Of a stretch of 64,000 bases of DNA, positions 8,041 to 16,940 are shown piece by piece; positions within the stretch are counted from its first letter, which is position 1, and the number at the start of each line of letters is the position of its first letter. This stretch comes from Pseudomonas sivasensis (GTDB taxonomy: Bacteria; Pseudomonadota; Gammaproteobacteria; Pseudomonadales; Pseudomonadaceae): assembly GCF_013778505.1 (NCBI RefSeq), contig NZ_JAAOWU010000002.1, forward strand, positions 372,001-436,000, written 5' to 3'. Below the pieces are notes generated by a model that worked only from the letters and a program-made list of their open reading frames with translations, was not told the origin of the DNA and did not search any database. The position numbers and the translations under genes are program-made.

Positions 8041-9006
8041 TCAGCGCGGCGCGTAGGCGAATACGTCGGCGCGCATCTGATGCGCATCCATGCCGGCGTC
8101 GACCAGCGCATCCAGCGTGCCGTAGATCATCGCCGGTGAGCCGCTGGCGTAGACGTGCACGGCCTTGAGGTCGGCGATGTCCTCGCACACCGCTTCATGG
8201 AGCAAACCGCAGCGTCCTTCCCAACCGCACAGATCACTGACGACTTTGTGCAGGAACAGGTTTGGCAGTTGCAGCCATTGGTCCCAGTGTTCGATCTGGT
8301 AGAAGTCTTCCGGGCGTCGCACGCCCCAGTACAGGTGCACCGGGTGCTTGAAGCCGGAGGCGCGGCAATGTTCGATCAGGCTATGCATCTGTGCCATACC
8401 AGTGCCGGCGGCGATCAACACCAGCGGACCGTCCGGCAGTTCAGCCAGATGGGTATCGCCAAACGGCAACTCCACACGGGCCATCTGATTGCGTTGCAGC
8501 TGTTCCAGCAGGGCGCGCGCGCTGTCCTCACGGGCCAGCACATGCAGTTCCAGCTCGCGCCCGGAGTGAGGCGCCGACGCTAGGGAGAATGCGGATTTTT
8601 CGCCATTTTCCCGTTCGATCATCAGGTATTGCCCGGCGTGGTAACGCACCGCCTTGCCGGCCGGGGCCAGCAGGCGCACGCGCCACACATCACCACCGAC
8701 CTCTACGCATTCACTCACTTGGCACGACAACTTGCGCAACGGCAACTCTCCCGGCGCCAACACGCCATCCCACAACACAATGCAATCTTCCAACGGTTCG
8801 GCGATGCAGGTGTAGAACTCACCGTGGTCGCGCACCTCACCTGCTTGCTGCACCCGGCCTTCCACCAGCAGCGCGGCACACACGTGGCAGACGCCATTGC
8901 GACAGGCCTGCGGGCATTCGTAGCCCAGGCGGCGCGCCCCTTCGAGGATTCGCTCGCCGGGGACCAGCTCCAGCACGGCGCCGGAAGGTTGCAGGGTTAC
9001 ACGCAT
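8041..9006 (-). CDS. Iron-sulfur flavoreductase (CDP-6-deoxyglucoseen reductase-like)
   Basis: A 321-residue three-domain reductase: an N-terminal plant-type [2Fe-2S] domain (YECPQACRNGVCHVCAALL, with a fourth Cys in FYTCIAEPL), an FAD domain (YHAGQYLMIE and SAFSLASAP), and an NAD(P) domain (VLIAAGTGMAQMHSLIEH, ending DVFAYAPR). ATG 9006 is preferred to the upstream TTG because it overlaps the ubiD stop as TGATG, typical of coupled translation. Databases often call such proteins CDP-6-deoxy-delta-3,4-glucoseen reductase, but no deoxysugar genes are present. An electron-transfer partner in flavin or quinone metabolism next to UbiD is more likely. The electron acceptor is unknown. Confidence 0.85.
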   Translation of the reverse strand: MRVTLQPSGAVLELVPGERILEGARRLGYECPQACRNGVCHVCAALLVEGRVQQAGEVRDHGEFYTCIAEPLEDCIVLWDGVLAPGELPLRKLSCQVSECVEVGGDVWRVRLLAPAGKAVRYHAGQYLMIERENGEKSAFSLASAPHSGRELELHVLAREDSARALLEQLQRNQMARVELPFGDTHLAELPDGPLVLIAAGTGMAQMHSLIEHCRASGFKHPVHLYWGVRRPEDFYQIEHWDQWLQLPNLFLHKVVSDLCGWEGRCGLLHEAVCEDIADLKAVHVYASGSPAMIYGTLDALVDAGMDAHQMRADVFAYAPR

Positions 9007-10472
9007 CAATCTATTCCCAATTCTTTCCACATCGCATCGACGCGCGCGGTCACGGCTTCATCCTTGACGATCACCCGACCCCACTCGCGGGTAGTTTCAC
9101 CCGGCCATTTGTGGGTAGCATCCAGGCCCATCTTAGAGCCCAGGCCCGATACCGGCGACGCGAAGTCGAGGTAGTCGATCGGCGTATTGTCGATCATCAC
9201 CGTGTCGCGCTTGGGGTCCATGCGCGTGGTGATGGCCCAGATCACGTCGTTCCAGTCGCGGGCGTTGATGTCGTCGTCGGTGACAATAACGAACTTGGTG
9301 TACATGAACTGTCGCAAAAACGACCACACACCCAACATGACGCGCTTGGCATGGCCAGGGTACGACTTCTTCATGGTCACGATGGCCATGCGGTACGAAC
9401 AGCCTTCCGGCGGCAGGTAGAAGTCGGTGATTTCCGGGAATTGCTTTTGCAGGATAGGCACGAACACTTCGTTGAGCGCCACGCCGAGAATGGCCGGCTC
9501 ATCCGGCGGACGGCCGGTGTAAGTGCTGTGGTAGATCGGCTTGATCCGGTGGGTGATGCGTTCGACGGTGAATACCGGGAAGCTGTCGACTTCGTTGTAA
9601 TAGCCGGTGTGGTCGCCGTAAGGACCTTCGTCGGCCATCTCGCCAGGGTGGATCACGCCTTCGAGGATGATTTCAGCAGTGGCCGGCACTTGCAGGTCGT
9701 TGCCACGGCATTTGACCAGCTCGGTACGGTTGCCACGCAACAGGCCCGCGAAGGCGTATTCGGACAGGCTATCCGGCACAGGGGTCACAGCGCCCAGGAT
9801 GGTGGCGGGGTCTGCACCCAAGGCCACGGAAACCGGGAACGGCTGGCCAGGGTGTTTTTCGCACCACTCACGGAAGTCCAGCGCGCCGCCACGGTGACTC
9901 AGCCAACGCATGATCACCTTGTTGCGGCCGATCACTTGCTGACGGTAGATACCGAGGTTCTGACGGTCTTTGTTCGGGCCTTTGGTGACGGTCAGGCCCC
10001 AGGTGATCAGCGGGCCGACGTCGCCGGGCCAGCAGGTTTGCACCGGGAGCATGGCCAGGTCGACGTCATCGCCTTCGATGACCACTTCCTGGCACACCGC
10101 GTCCTTGACCACTTTGGGGGCCATGGCAATGATTTTGCGGAAGATCGGCAGCTTCGACCAGGCGTCCTTCAGCCCCTTGGGCGGCTCGGGCTCCTTGAGG
10201 AAGGCCAGTAGTTTGCCGATCTCGCGCAGTTCGCTGACCGACTCCGCGCCCATGCCGAACGCCACGCGATCGGGCGTGCCGAACAGGTTGCCGAGCACCG
10301 GAATATCAAAGCCGGTCGGGTTTTCGAACAGCAGCGCCGGGCCCTTGCTACGCAGGGTACGGTCGCAAATCTCAGTCATTTCCAGCACTGGGGAAACCGG
10401 CACCTGGATACGTTTCAACTCTCCGCGCTGCTCAAGTTGCTGCACGAAATCCCGAAGATCCTTGAATTTCAT
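9006..10472 (-). CDS. ubiD: 4-hydroxy-3-polyprenylbenzoate decarboxylase UbiD
   Basis: A 488-residue prenylated-FMN-dependent decarboxylase of ubiquinone biosynthesis. It starts at ATG 10472 ([19 protein letters not shown]); the frame upstream adds only four residues and lacks a better ribosome site. Motifs include [22 protein letters not shown], the cofactor-binding [31 protein letters not shown] and [27 protein letters not shown]. Length equals that of other Pseudomonas UbiD proteins. The 3' end overlaps the flavoreductase start (TGATG). The flavin prenyltransferase UbiX is not in the window. Confidence 0.97.
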   Translation of the reverse strand: MKFKDLRDFVQQLEQRGELKRIQVPVSPVLEMTEICDRTLRSKGPALLFENPTGFDIPVLGNLFGTPDRVAFGMGAESVSELREIGKLLAFLKEPEPPKGLKDAWSKLPIFRKIIAMAPKVVKDAVCQEVVIEGDDVDLAMLPVQTCWPGDVGPLITWGLTVTKGPNKDRQNLGIYRQQVIGRNKVIMRWLSHRGGALDFREWCEKHPGQPFPVSVALGADPATILGAVTPVPDSLSEYAFAGLLRGNRTELVKCRGNDLQVPATAEIILEGVIHPGEMADEGPYGDHTGYYNEVDSFPVFTVERITHRIKPIYHSTYTGRPPDEPAILGVALNEVFVPILQKQFPEITDFYLPPEGCSYRMAIVTMKKSYPGHAKRVMLGVWSFLRQFMYTKFVIVTDDDINARDWNDVIWAITTRMDPKRDTVMIDNTPIDYLDFASPVSGLGSKMGLDATHKWPGETTREWGRVIVKDEAVTARVDAMWKELGID

Positions 10473-10575
10473 TAACCATGCCACCCGTAAAATAGGCGTA
10501 CATCCTACCTGCTCTGAGGCTGGCTGGCAGCTTATCGCGGTGCATTTGACTGCCGAATGCGCTTAAAAAACGCGC

Positions 10576-10613
10576 AAAAAAAAATGGCGCCCCTGGGGGC
10601 GCCATTCTTTCGG
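10576..10613 (-). terminator. Rho-independent terminator after rho
   Basis: A GC-rich stem GGCGCCCC / GGGGCGCC with a two-base loop, extended by AATGG/CCATT, followed on the minus strand by a run of nine T. It sits just after the rho stop and also separates rho from ubiD. Confidence 0.9.
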
Positions 10614-10628
10614 ACCTGAAACGTCGTA

Positions 10629-11888
<1,260 letters not shown>

Positions 11889-12084
11889 ATAGGAATGACG
11901 TAATCATTTATGGAGGGGGGGAAATTAAGCTTTTGGCTTAATGAGGCCGCGCCGCAGAGAAGGCGACAGGATCGCGTACTAATCGAAAAGGAATGCGTCG
12001 GCGACGGCTTGCAGGGGGCAGTGGAGAAACCAGTGCGGGGCCGAATGTACCACCTGAATTTCGGAGCGTCTAGCCCTGTTTAAC

Positions 12085-12116
12085 GAAAAAGCCCCGCAAT
12101 TTGCGGGGCCTTTTTG
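12085..12116 (-). terminator. Rho-independent terminator after trxA
   Basis: GGCCCCGCAAATTGCGGGGC on the minus strand followed by a five-base T run, immediately past the trxA stop; the plus strand has a matching A/T arrangement. Confidence 0.9.
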
Positions 12117-12123
12117 ACGACGC

Positions 12124-12453
12124 TTAGATGTTGGCGTCGAGGAAAGCTTGCAGCTGGGACTTCGACAGCGCACCTACTTTGGTGGCTTCAACGTTGCCGT
12201 TTTTGAACAGCATCAGCGTAGGAATACCGCGCACACCGTGCTTGGCCGGGGTTTCCTGATTGTCGTCGATGTTCAGCTTGGCAATGGTCAGCTTGCCTTC
12301 GTAAGTAGTTGCAATGTCGTCCAGGACCGGAGCGATCATTTTGCAAGGGCCGCACCATTCAGCCCAGTAGTCAACCAGCACCGGGCCAGCAGCCTTGAGT
12401 ACTTCGGCCTCAAAGGTCGCGTCGGTGACGTGCTTGATAAGATCGTTGCTCAT
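12124..12453 (-). CDS. trxA: Thioredoxin 1
   Basis: A 109-residue cytoplasmic disulfide reductase with the active site WCGPC at residues 33-37, the buried Asp in VLVDYWAEW, and the cis-proline loop [14 protein letters not shown] 12453 ([15 protein letters not shown]) has the expected family N-terminus; the frame continues 14 residues upstream but that part is not conserved thioredoxin sequence. It reduces ribonucleotide reductase, PAPS reductase and other targets. It is next to rho, as I recall from P. aeruginosa. Confidence 0.99.
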   Translation of the reverse strand: MSNDLIKHVTDATFEAEVLKAAGPVLVDYWAEWCGPCKMIAPVLDDIATTYEGKLTIAKLNIDDNQETPAKHGVRGIPTLMLFKNGNVEATKVGALSKSQLQAFLDANI

Positions 12454-12574
12454 GGATGTCTCCGGATTGTAAGCAAAAAAAACGTTGCCCATCATAGCCG
12501 CCCTTCCCCCGTTCAGGAAGCCGCCTCTGATTGAGTCTTGCTATGGTGATGCATGAGTTTGGGTATAGCCCAAT

Positions 12575-13270
12575 TCAAGACGCGACGGGACTCACAAAGG
12601 TAATGCCCGTGCGTAACGCTGCATTACGTACGTGTTCCTGCATGGTTTTCTGCGCTGTCGCACTCGCACGCCGGGCCAAGGCACGCAAAATTTTGCGATG
12701 TTCCTGCCAGGTTTCCATGGCCCGCTCTGGCCGGATGAACGGTAATTTCTGACTTTCCAGGAACACCTCGGCGCTGGCACTGAGAATACTCACCATCGCT
12801 TGGTTGCCGCTGGCCAACAGGATGCGTTGGTGAAACTCGAAGTCCAGCCGCGCCGCGGCGTCGAAGTCGCCGGCCTTGAGCACCTTGCGCATCGCCTCAA
12901 CGTTGTCCTCAAGACTGTCCAGCTCATCGATGGTCAGCGTGACCGCTGCCAGCCCCGCCGCAAACCCCTCCAGCGCATAGCGCAATTGGAAGATATCCAA
13001 CGGCGTGGCCTGGGCCGCGAAAGGCCAGGCAAAGCCCGGCGCGTCCTCCGCCGCCTGCACGAATACGCCTTTGCCCGGCAGCACGCTGACCACGCCCAAC
13101 GCACTCAGGGACGATAACGCCTCACGCAACGACGCTCGGCTCACGCCCAACTGCACCGCCAGGTCGCGTTGGGACGGCAACGCGTCGCCTGGCCCGAAGC
13201 CCTGCTCCTTGATCAGTTTGCGAATGGCCTGCAGGGCCGCTTCCGGTACGGCTTGGGCGATGGAATTCAT
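12575..13270 (-). CDS. GntR/FadR-type transcriptional regulator
   Basis: A 231-residue repressor with an N-terminal winged helix (PSQRDLAVQLGVSRASLREALSSLSALGVVSVLPGKGVFV, about 32-70) and a C-terminal FCD ligand domain with metal-site residues in LDFEFHQRIL, WQEHRKIL and MQEHVRNAAL. It is divergent from the amino-acid ABC importer operon at 13536, so it probably controls those genes, with an amino acid or derived organic acid as ligand. A candidate palindromic operator lies at 13398-13412. Confidence 0.88.
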   Translation of the reverse strand: MNSIAQAVPEAALQAIRKLIKEQGFGPGDALPSQRDLAVQLGVSRASLREALSSLSALGVVSVLPGKGVFVQAAEDAPGFAWPFAAQATPLDIFQLRYALEGFAAGLAAVTLTIDELDSLEDNVEAMRKVLKAGDFDAAARLDFEFHQRILLASGNQAMVSILSASAEVFLESQKLPFIRPERAMETWQEHRKILRALARRASATAQKTMQEHVRNAALRTGITFVSPVAS

Positions 13271-13397
13271 AAAAAACTCAAGGTTTCAGTCAGCAGAGCG
13301 GCTAGTTGTAAAGCTATTCGCGGCCGGCGGCAAGCCACGCCCCAAAGGGGCTCGCAGGTTTTTGCCGGCGCTCGAAAAGGGTGCGAAAGGCTATGCC

Positions 13398-13412
13398 ACT
13401 GTTCAGACCAGT
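13398..13412. promoter_or_regulatory. Candidate operator for the GntR regulator
   Basis: ACTGTTCAGACCAGT is a 15-base palindrome with one mismatched pair, in the 265-base divergent region between the regulator and the ABC importer. A second GGTCT half-site follows at about 13415. FadR-subfamily operators are short palindromes of this kind; no experimental site is known to me. Confidence 0.35.
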
Positions 13413-13535
13413 AAGACCAATGAAGCTCAACAAATCCCAGCCTTACAGACGATTTCGAGCCTACTGGCATGGGCTGTGCAATCACGCAAGCAAGCCAAAT
13501 CCAGAAAATCCTTTCGCCCTTTTCGGAGAGTTGCC

Positions 13536-14321
13536 ATGACTAAGCGCTACAGCGCCCTGCTCACTGCCCTGTTTGCCAGCCTGATGCTGAGCCAGGCACC
13601 CGCCCAGGCCAATGGGCTGGACGATATCGTCGCCCGTGGCACCCTTAAGGTAGCCGTGCCCCAGGACTTCCCGCCGTTTGGCTCGGTCGGCCCCGACATG
13701 AAGCCGCGCGGCCTGGACATCGATACTGCCAAGCTGCTGGCCGACCAACTCAAGGTCAAGCTGGAGCTGACCCCGGTCAACAGCACCAACCGCATCCCGT
13801 TCCTCACCACCGGCAAGGTTGATCTGGTGATCTCCAGCCTGGGCAAAAACCCGGAGCGAGAAAAAGTCATCGACTTCTCCAAGGCTTACGCGCCGTTCTA
13901 CCTGGCCGTATTCGGCCCACCTGATGCCGCCATCAGCAGCACCGACGACCTTAAGGGCAAGACCATCAGCGTGACCCGTGGCGCCATCGAAGACATCGAG
14001 CTGACCGCAGTAGCGCCCAAGGAAGCGACCATCAAGCGCTTCGAAGACAATAACTCCACCATCGCCGCCTACCTGGCAGGCCAGGTCGACCTGATCGCCA
14101 GCGGCAACGTGGTGATGGTGGCGATCAGCGAGCGCAACCCGAAACGCGTGCCAGCGCTGAAAGTGAAACTCAAAGATTCGCCGGTGTACGTCGGCGTGAA
14201 CAAAAACGAGCCGGCGCTGCTGGAGAAGGTCAACCAGATCCTGGTCGCGGCCAAGGCCGATGGCAGCCTGGAAAAGAACGCGATGCAATGGCTGAAAGAG
14301 CCGCTGCCCGCCGATCTTTGA
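13536..14321 (+). CDS. Amino-acid ABC transporter substrate-binding protein
   Basis: A 261-residue periplasmic protein of family 3 solute-binding proteins. ATG 13536 gives a proper signal peptide (MTKRYSALLTALFASLMLSQAPAQA); the frame upstream is not coding. Motifs: GTLKVAVPQDFPPFGSVGPD, RGLDIDTAKLLADQL, RIPFLTTGKVDLVISSLGKNPEREKVIDFSKAY. It delivers a polar amino acid or relative to the permeases encoded next. Four genes (binding protein, two permeases, ATPase) form one operon. Ligand specificity cannot be read from sequence. Confidence 0.93.
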   Translation: MTKRYSALLTALFASLMLSQAPAQANGLDDIVARGTLKVAVPQDFPPFGSVGPDMKPRGLDIDTAKLLADQLKVKLELTPVNSTNRIPFLTTGKVDLVISSLGKNPEREKVIDFSKAYAPFYLAVFGPPDAAISSTDDLKGKTISVTRGAIEDIELTAVAPKEATIKRFEDNNSTIAAYLAGQVDLIASGNVVMVAISERNPKRVPALKVKLKDSPVYVGVNKNEPALLEKVNQILVAAKADGSLEKNAMQWLKEPLPADL

Positions 14322-14338
14322 TACGACGGAGCTGACTC

Positions 14339-15007
14339 ATGGCGTATCAATTTGACTTTGTGCCGGTGCTGGCCAATACCGATCTGCTGTTGCGCGGCGC
14401 GTTGTTCACCCTTGAGCTGACGGCCATCGGTGCGATCCTGGGGGTGGCCCTGGGCACCGTCGGCGCGGTGGTGCGGGCGTGGAAGATCCAGCCGTTTGCC
14501 TGGTTCTTCGGCGTCTATGTCGAGTTGATCCGCAACACGCCGTTCCTGGTGCAACTGTTCTTCATCTTCTTTGGCCTGCCGTCCCTGGGGCTAAAGATTA
14601 CCGAGTGGCAAGCCGCCGTATTGGCGATGGTGATCAACCTGGGGGCCTACTCCACGGAGATCATTCGCGCCGGCATCCAGGCCATCCCGCGCGGGCAACT
14701 GGAAGCCGCCGCCGCGCTGGCGATGACGCGTTTCGAAGCGTTCCGCCATGTGGTGTTGCTGCCGGCGCTGGGCAAAGTGTGGCCGGCACTGAGCAGCCAG
14801 ATCATCATCGTGATGCTCGGTTCGGCGGTGTGTTCACAGATCGCCACCGAAGAGCTGAGCTTCGCCGCCAACTTTATTCAGTCGCGTAATTTTCGCGCGT
14901 TTGAAACCTATGCCCTGACCACCCTGGTGTACCTGTGCATGGCGTTAATGATTCGCCAGTTGCTCAACTGGATCGGCCGCCGCTTTGTGATGAGGAATAG
15001 CCGATGA
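14339..15007 (+). CDS. Amino-acid ABC transporter permease 1
   Basis: A 222-residue inner-membrane permease of the HisM/GlnP type with about five transmembrane segments. The cytoplasmic EAA loop is visible as QLEAAAALAMTRFEAFRHVVLLPALGKVWPAL. YVELIRNTPFLVQLFFIFFGLPSLG is the conserved N-terminal half motif. It starts 17 bases after the binding-protein stop and overlaps the next permease by four bases (ATGA), so the two are likely translated together as a heterodimer. Confidence 0.93.
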   Translation: MAYQFDFVPVLANTDLLLRGALFTLELTAIGAILGVALGTVGAVVRAWKIQPFAWFFGVYVELIRNTPFLVQLFFIFFGLPSLGLKITEWQAAVLAMVINLGAYSTEIIRAGIQAIPRGQLEAAAALAMTRFEAFRHVVLLPALGKVWPALSSQIIIVMLGSAVCSQIATEELSFAANFIQSRNFRAFETYALTTLVYLCMALMIRQLLNWIGRRFVMRNSR

Positions 15008-15654
15008 GTGATTTTTCCTTCTGGGACATCGTACGCAATCTGCTTACGGGCCTTCAGTGGACGCTGTTGCTGTCGCTGGTGGCGTTCATCGGCGGCGGCC
15101 TGATCGGCTTGCTGGTGATGACCATGCGCATCAGCAGCAAGGCGTTCGCGCGCAATCTTGCGCGCACCTACATCGAGCTGTTCCAGGGCACGCCGTTGTT
15201 GATGCAGCTGTTCCTGGTGTTCTTCGGCATCGCCCTGCTGGGGGTGGATATTTCACCGTGGCTGGCAGCGGCGATTGCCCTGACATTGTTTACCAGCGCC
15301 TACCTCGCTGAGATCTGGCGCGGTTGTGTCGACTCCATCGCCCACGGGCAGTGGGAAGCCTCGGCCAGCCTGGCGCTGAATCCGCTTGAACAACTGCGCT
15401 ACGTGATCCTGCCCCAGGCCCTGCGGATCGCCGTGGCGCCAACGGTGGGGTTCTCGGTGCAGGTGGTCAAAGGCACCGCCGTGACCTCCATCATCGGCTT
15501 CACCGAATTGACCAAGACCGGCGGCATGCTCGCCAACGCGACCTTCGAGCCCTTCATGGTCTACGGCCTGGTGGCCCTCGGTTACTTCCTGCTTTGCTAC
15601 CCCTTGTCCCTCAGTGCTCGCTACCTGGAAAGGAGACTGCATGCCTCTGCTTAG
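15004..15654 (+). CDS. Amino-acid ABC transporter permease 2
   Basis: A 216-residue HisM/GlnP-type permease, partner of the preceding one. Shared motifs: YIELFQGTPLLMQLFLVFFGIALLG, AYLAEIWRGCVDSIAHGQWEASASLALNPLEQLRYVILPQALRIAVAPTVG (EAA loop), and KGTAVTSIIGFTELTKTGGML. The start overlaps the previous stop; the end overlaps the ATPase start by 14 bases. Confidence 0.93.
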   Translation: MSDFSFWDIVRNLLTGLQWTLLLSLVAFIGGGLIGLLVMTMRISSKAFARNLARTYIELFQGTPLLMQLFLVFFGIALLGVDISPWLAAAIALTLFTSAYLAEIWRGCVDSIAHGQWEASASLALNPLEQLRYVILPQALRIAVAPTVGFSVQVVKGTAVTSIIGFTELTKTGGMLANATFEPFMVYGLVALGYFLLCYPLSLSARYLERRLHASA

Positions 15655-16378
15655 AATTTCCGCCCTGCATAAGTATTACGGCGATCACCACGTCCTCAAG
15701 GGCATCGACCTGACGGTTGAAGAAGGCCAGGTGGTGGCGATCATCGGGCGCAGCGGCTCGGGTAAATCCACCCTGCTGCGCACCCTCAATGGCCTGGAGT
15801 CGATTAACGATGGAGTGATCGAGGTCGACGGCGAATACCTTGATGCCGCCCGCGCTGACTTGCGCAGCCTGCGGCAGAAAGTCGGCATGGTGTTCCAACA
15901 GTTCAACCTGTTCCCGCACCTGACGGTGGGTGAAAACGTCATGCTCGCGCCACAAGTGGTGCAGAAAGTGCCCAAGGCCAAAGCGGCACAGTTGGCCAAG
16001 CAGATGCTGGAACGCGTTGGGCTGGGAGAGAAATTCGACGCTTTCCCAGATCGCTTGTCCGGCGGCCAGCAACAGCGCGTCGCCATTGCCCGTGCCCTGG
16101 CTATGTCACCCAAAGTGCTGCTGTGCGATGAAATCACCTCAGCCCTGGACCCGGAGTTGGTCAACGAAGTGCTCAGCGTGGTGCGCCAGCTGGCCAAGGA
16201 CGGTATGACCTTGATCATGGTGACGCACGAAATGCGCTTCGCCCGGGAAGTCGGTGACAAGCTGGTATTTATGCACCAGGGCAAGGTGCATGAAGTCGGC
16301 GATCCAAAACTGCTGTTTGCCAATCCCCAGACCGCTGAGTTGGCAAACTTCATCGGTACAACAGAAGCCCACGCCTGA
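15641..16378 (+). CDS. Amino-acid ABC transporter ATP-binding protein
   Basis: A 245-residue ATPase of the GlnQ/HisP class. ATG 15641 is inside the end of the upstream permease gene, giving MPLLRISALHKYYGDHHVLKG. Walker A is IIGRSGSGKSTLLRTLNGLE, the signature is LSGGQQQRVAIARALAM, Walker B is KVLLCDEITSALDPELV, followed by the switch His in MTLIMVTHEM. It energises the importer. The stop is four bases from the convergent fimbrial operon end. Confidence 0.96.
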   Translation: MPLLRISALHKYYGDHHVLKGIDLTVEEGQVVAIIGRSGSGKSTLLRTLNGLESINDGVIEVDGEYLDAARADLRSLRQKVGMVFQQFNLFPHLTVGENVMLAPQVVQKVPKAKAAQLAKQMLERVGLGEKFDAFPDRLSGGQQQRVAIARALAMSPKVLLCDEITSALDPELVNEVLSVVRQLAKDGMTLIMVTHEMRFAREVGDKLVFMHQGKVHEVGDPKLLFANPQTAELANFIGTTEAHA

Positions 16379-16382
16379 TCGA

Positions 16383-16940
16383 TTAGCCGCCAGGTACCAA
16401 CTCGAAGCGCCCGCCGCCCTCCAATAACGTTTTATCGCGTACTGAGGCGGCGGCATTCGAGAGATAGGTGTCAATCTGCACCTGCGCTGAAAACACCCGC
16501 CCGCTGACAGGCTGCCCTGCCTTCAACAGCACCAGCGCTTGGTCCGGCCTCAGGTGACCACCGCGCTCGGCCCTGTTGTGCATCGGCGCCAACTCTATCG
16601 CCTGGCCATCGAGCACTGGCTGCTGCAGCGTCAGGTCAAACCGCCCCTCCCGACCAAACCTGAAACCTTGACCGTCGGCAGGCACGCCCATAAAACGCAG
16701 GGCTATAAACCTAGCATCAGTGCACACCACGCTCACACGCACCATGCGCTTACCCAGGAAAACCCCGCGAGCATCAGGCTTTGAAACGGGGCGCAGAAGC
16801 CCGTAATCAATTTGCGGTTGGCTCACTGACAGGTGGCACTCAGAAGCCGACGCCTCAAAAACCGTCAATAGGCTCACCACCGCCGCGAGCATCCCTGACG
16901 TCAGAGCACTTTTAGCTGCAGACCGCCGCTGTGTTTTCAT
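16383..16940 (-). CDS. Fimbrial subunit-like protein, possible tip or terminal subunit
   Basis: About 185 residues from ATG 16940 (MKTQRRSAAKSALTSG; an ATG five codons upstream is also possible). Signal peptide ends near SASA. The pilin-type pattern is present: Cys early in ECHLSVSQPQIDYGLLRP, a second Cys in VSVVCTDARFIALRF, and a C-terminal strand GGGRFELVPG. The first Cys comes only two or so residues after the predicted cleavage site, leaving almost no N-terminal extension for donor-strand exchange, unlike the two DUF1120 subunits. That fits a distal tip subunit. It overlaps the usher gene end by 29 bases and is the last gene of the operon. Confidence 0.7.
   Translation of the reverse strand: MKTQRRSAAKSALTSGMLAAVVSLLTVFEASASECHLSVSQPQIDYGLLRPVSKPDARGVFLGKRMVRVSVVCTDARFIALRFMGVPADGQGFRFGREGRFDLTLQQPVLDGQAIELAPMHNRAERGGHLRPDQALVLLKAGQPVSGRVFSAQVQIDTYLSNAAASVRDKTLLEGGGRFELVPGG

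Noticed and set aside
8391..10211. 606-codon plus-strand open frame opposite ubiD and the flavoreductase
   Set aside because: Antisense to two well-recognised genes; composition (Arg/His/Ala-rich, low complexity) is that of a GC-rich shadow frame.
13005..13535. Upstream extension of the substrate-binding protein frame
   Set aside because: Runs antisense through the GntR gene; the ATG at 13536 gives a clean signal peptide.
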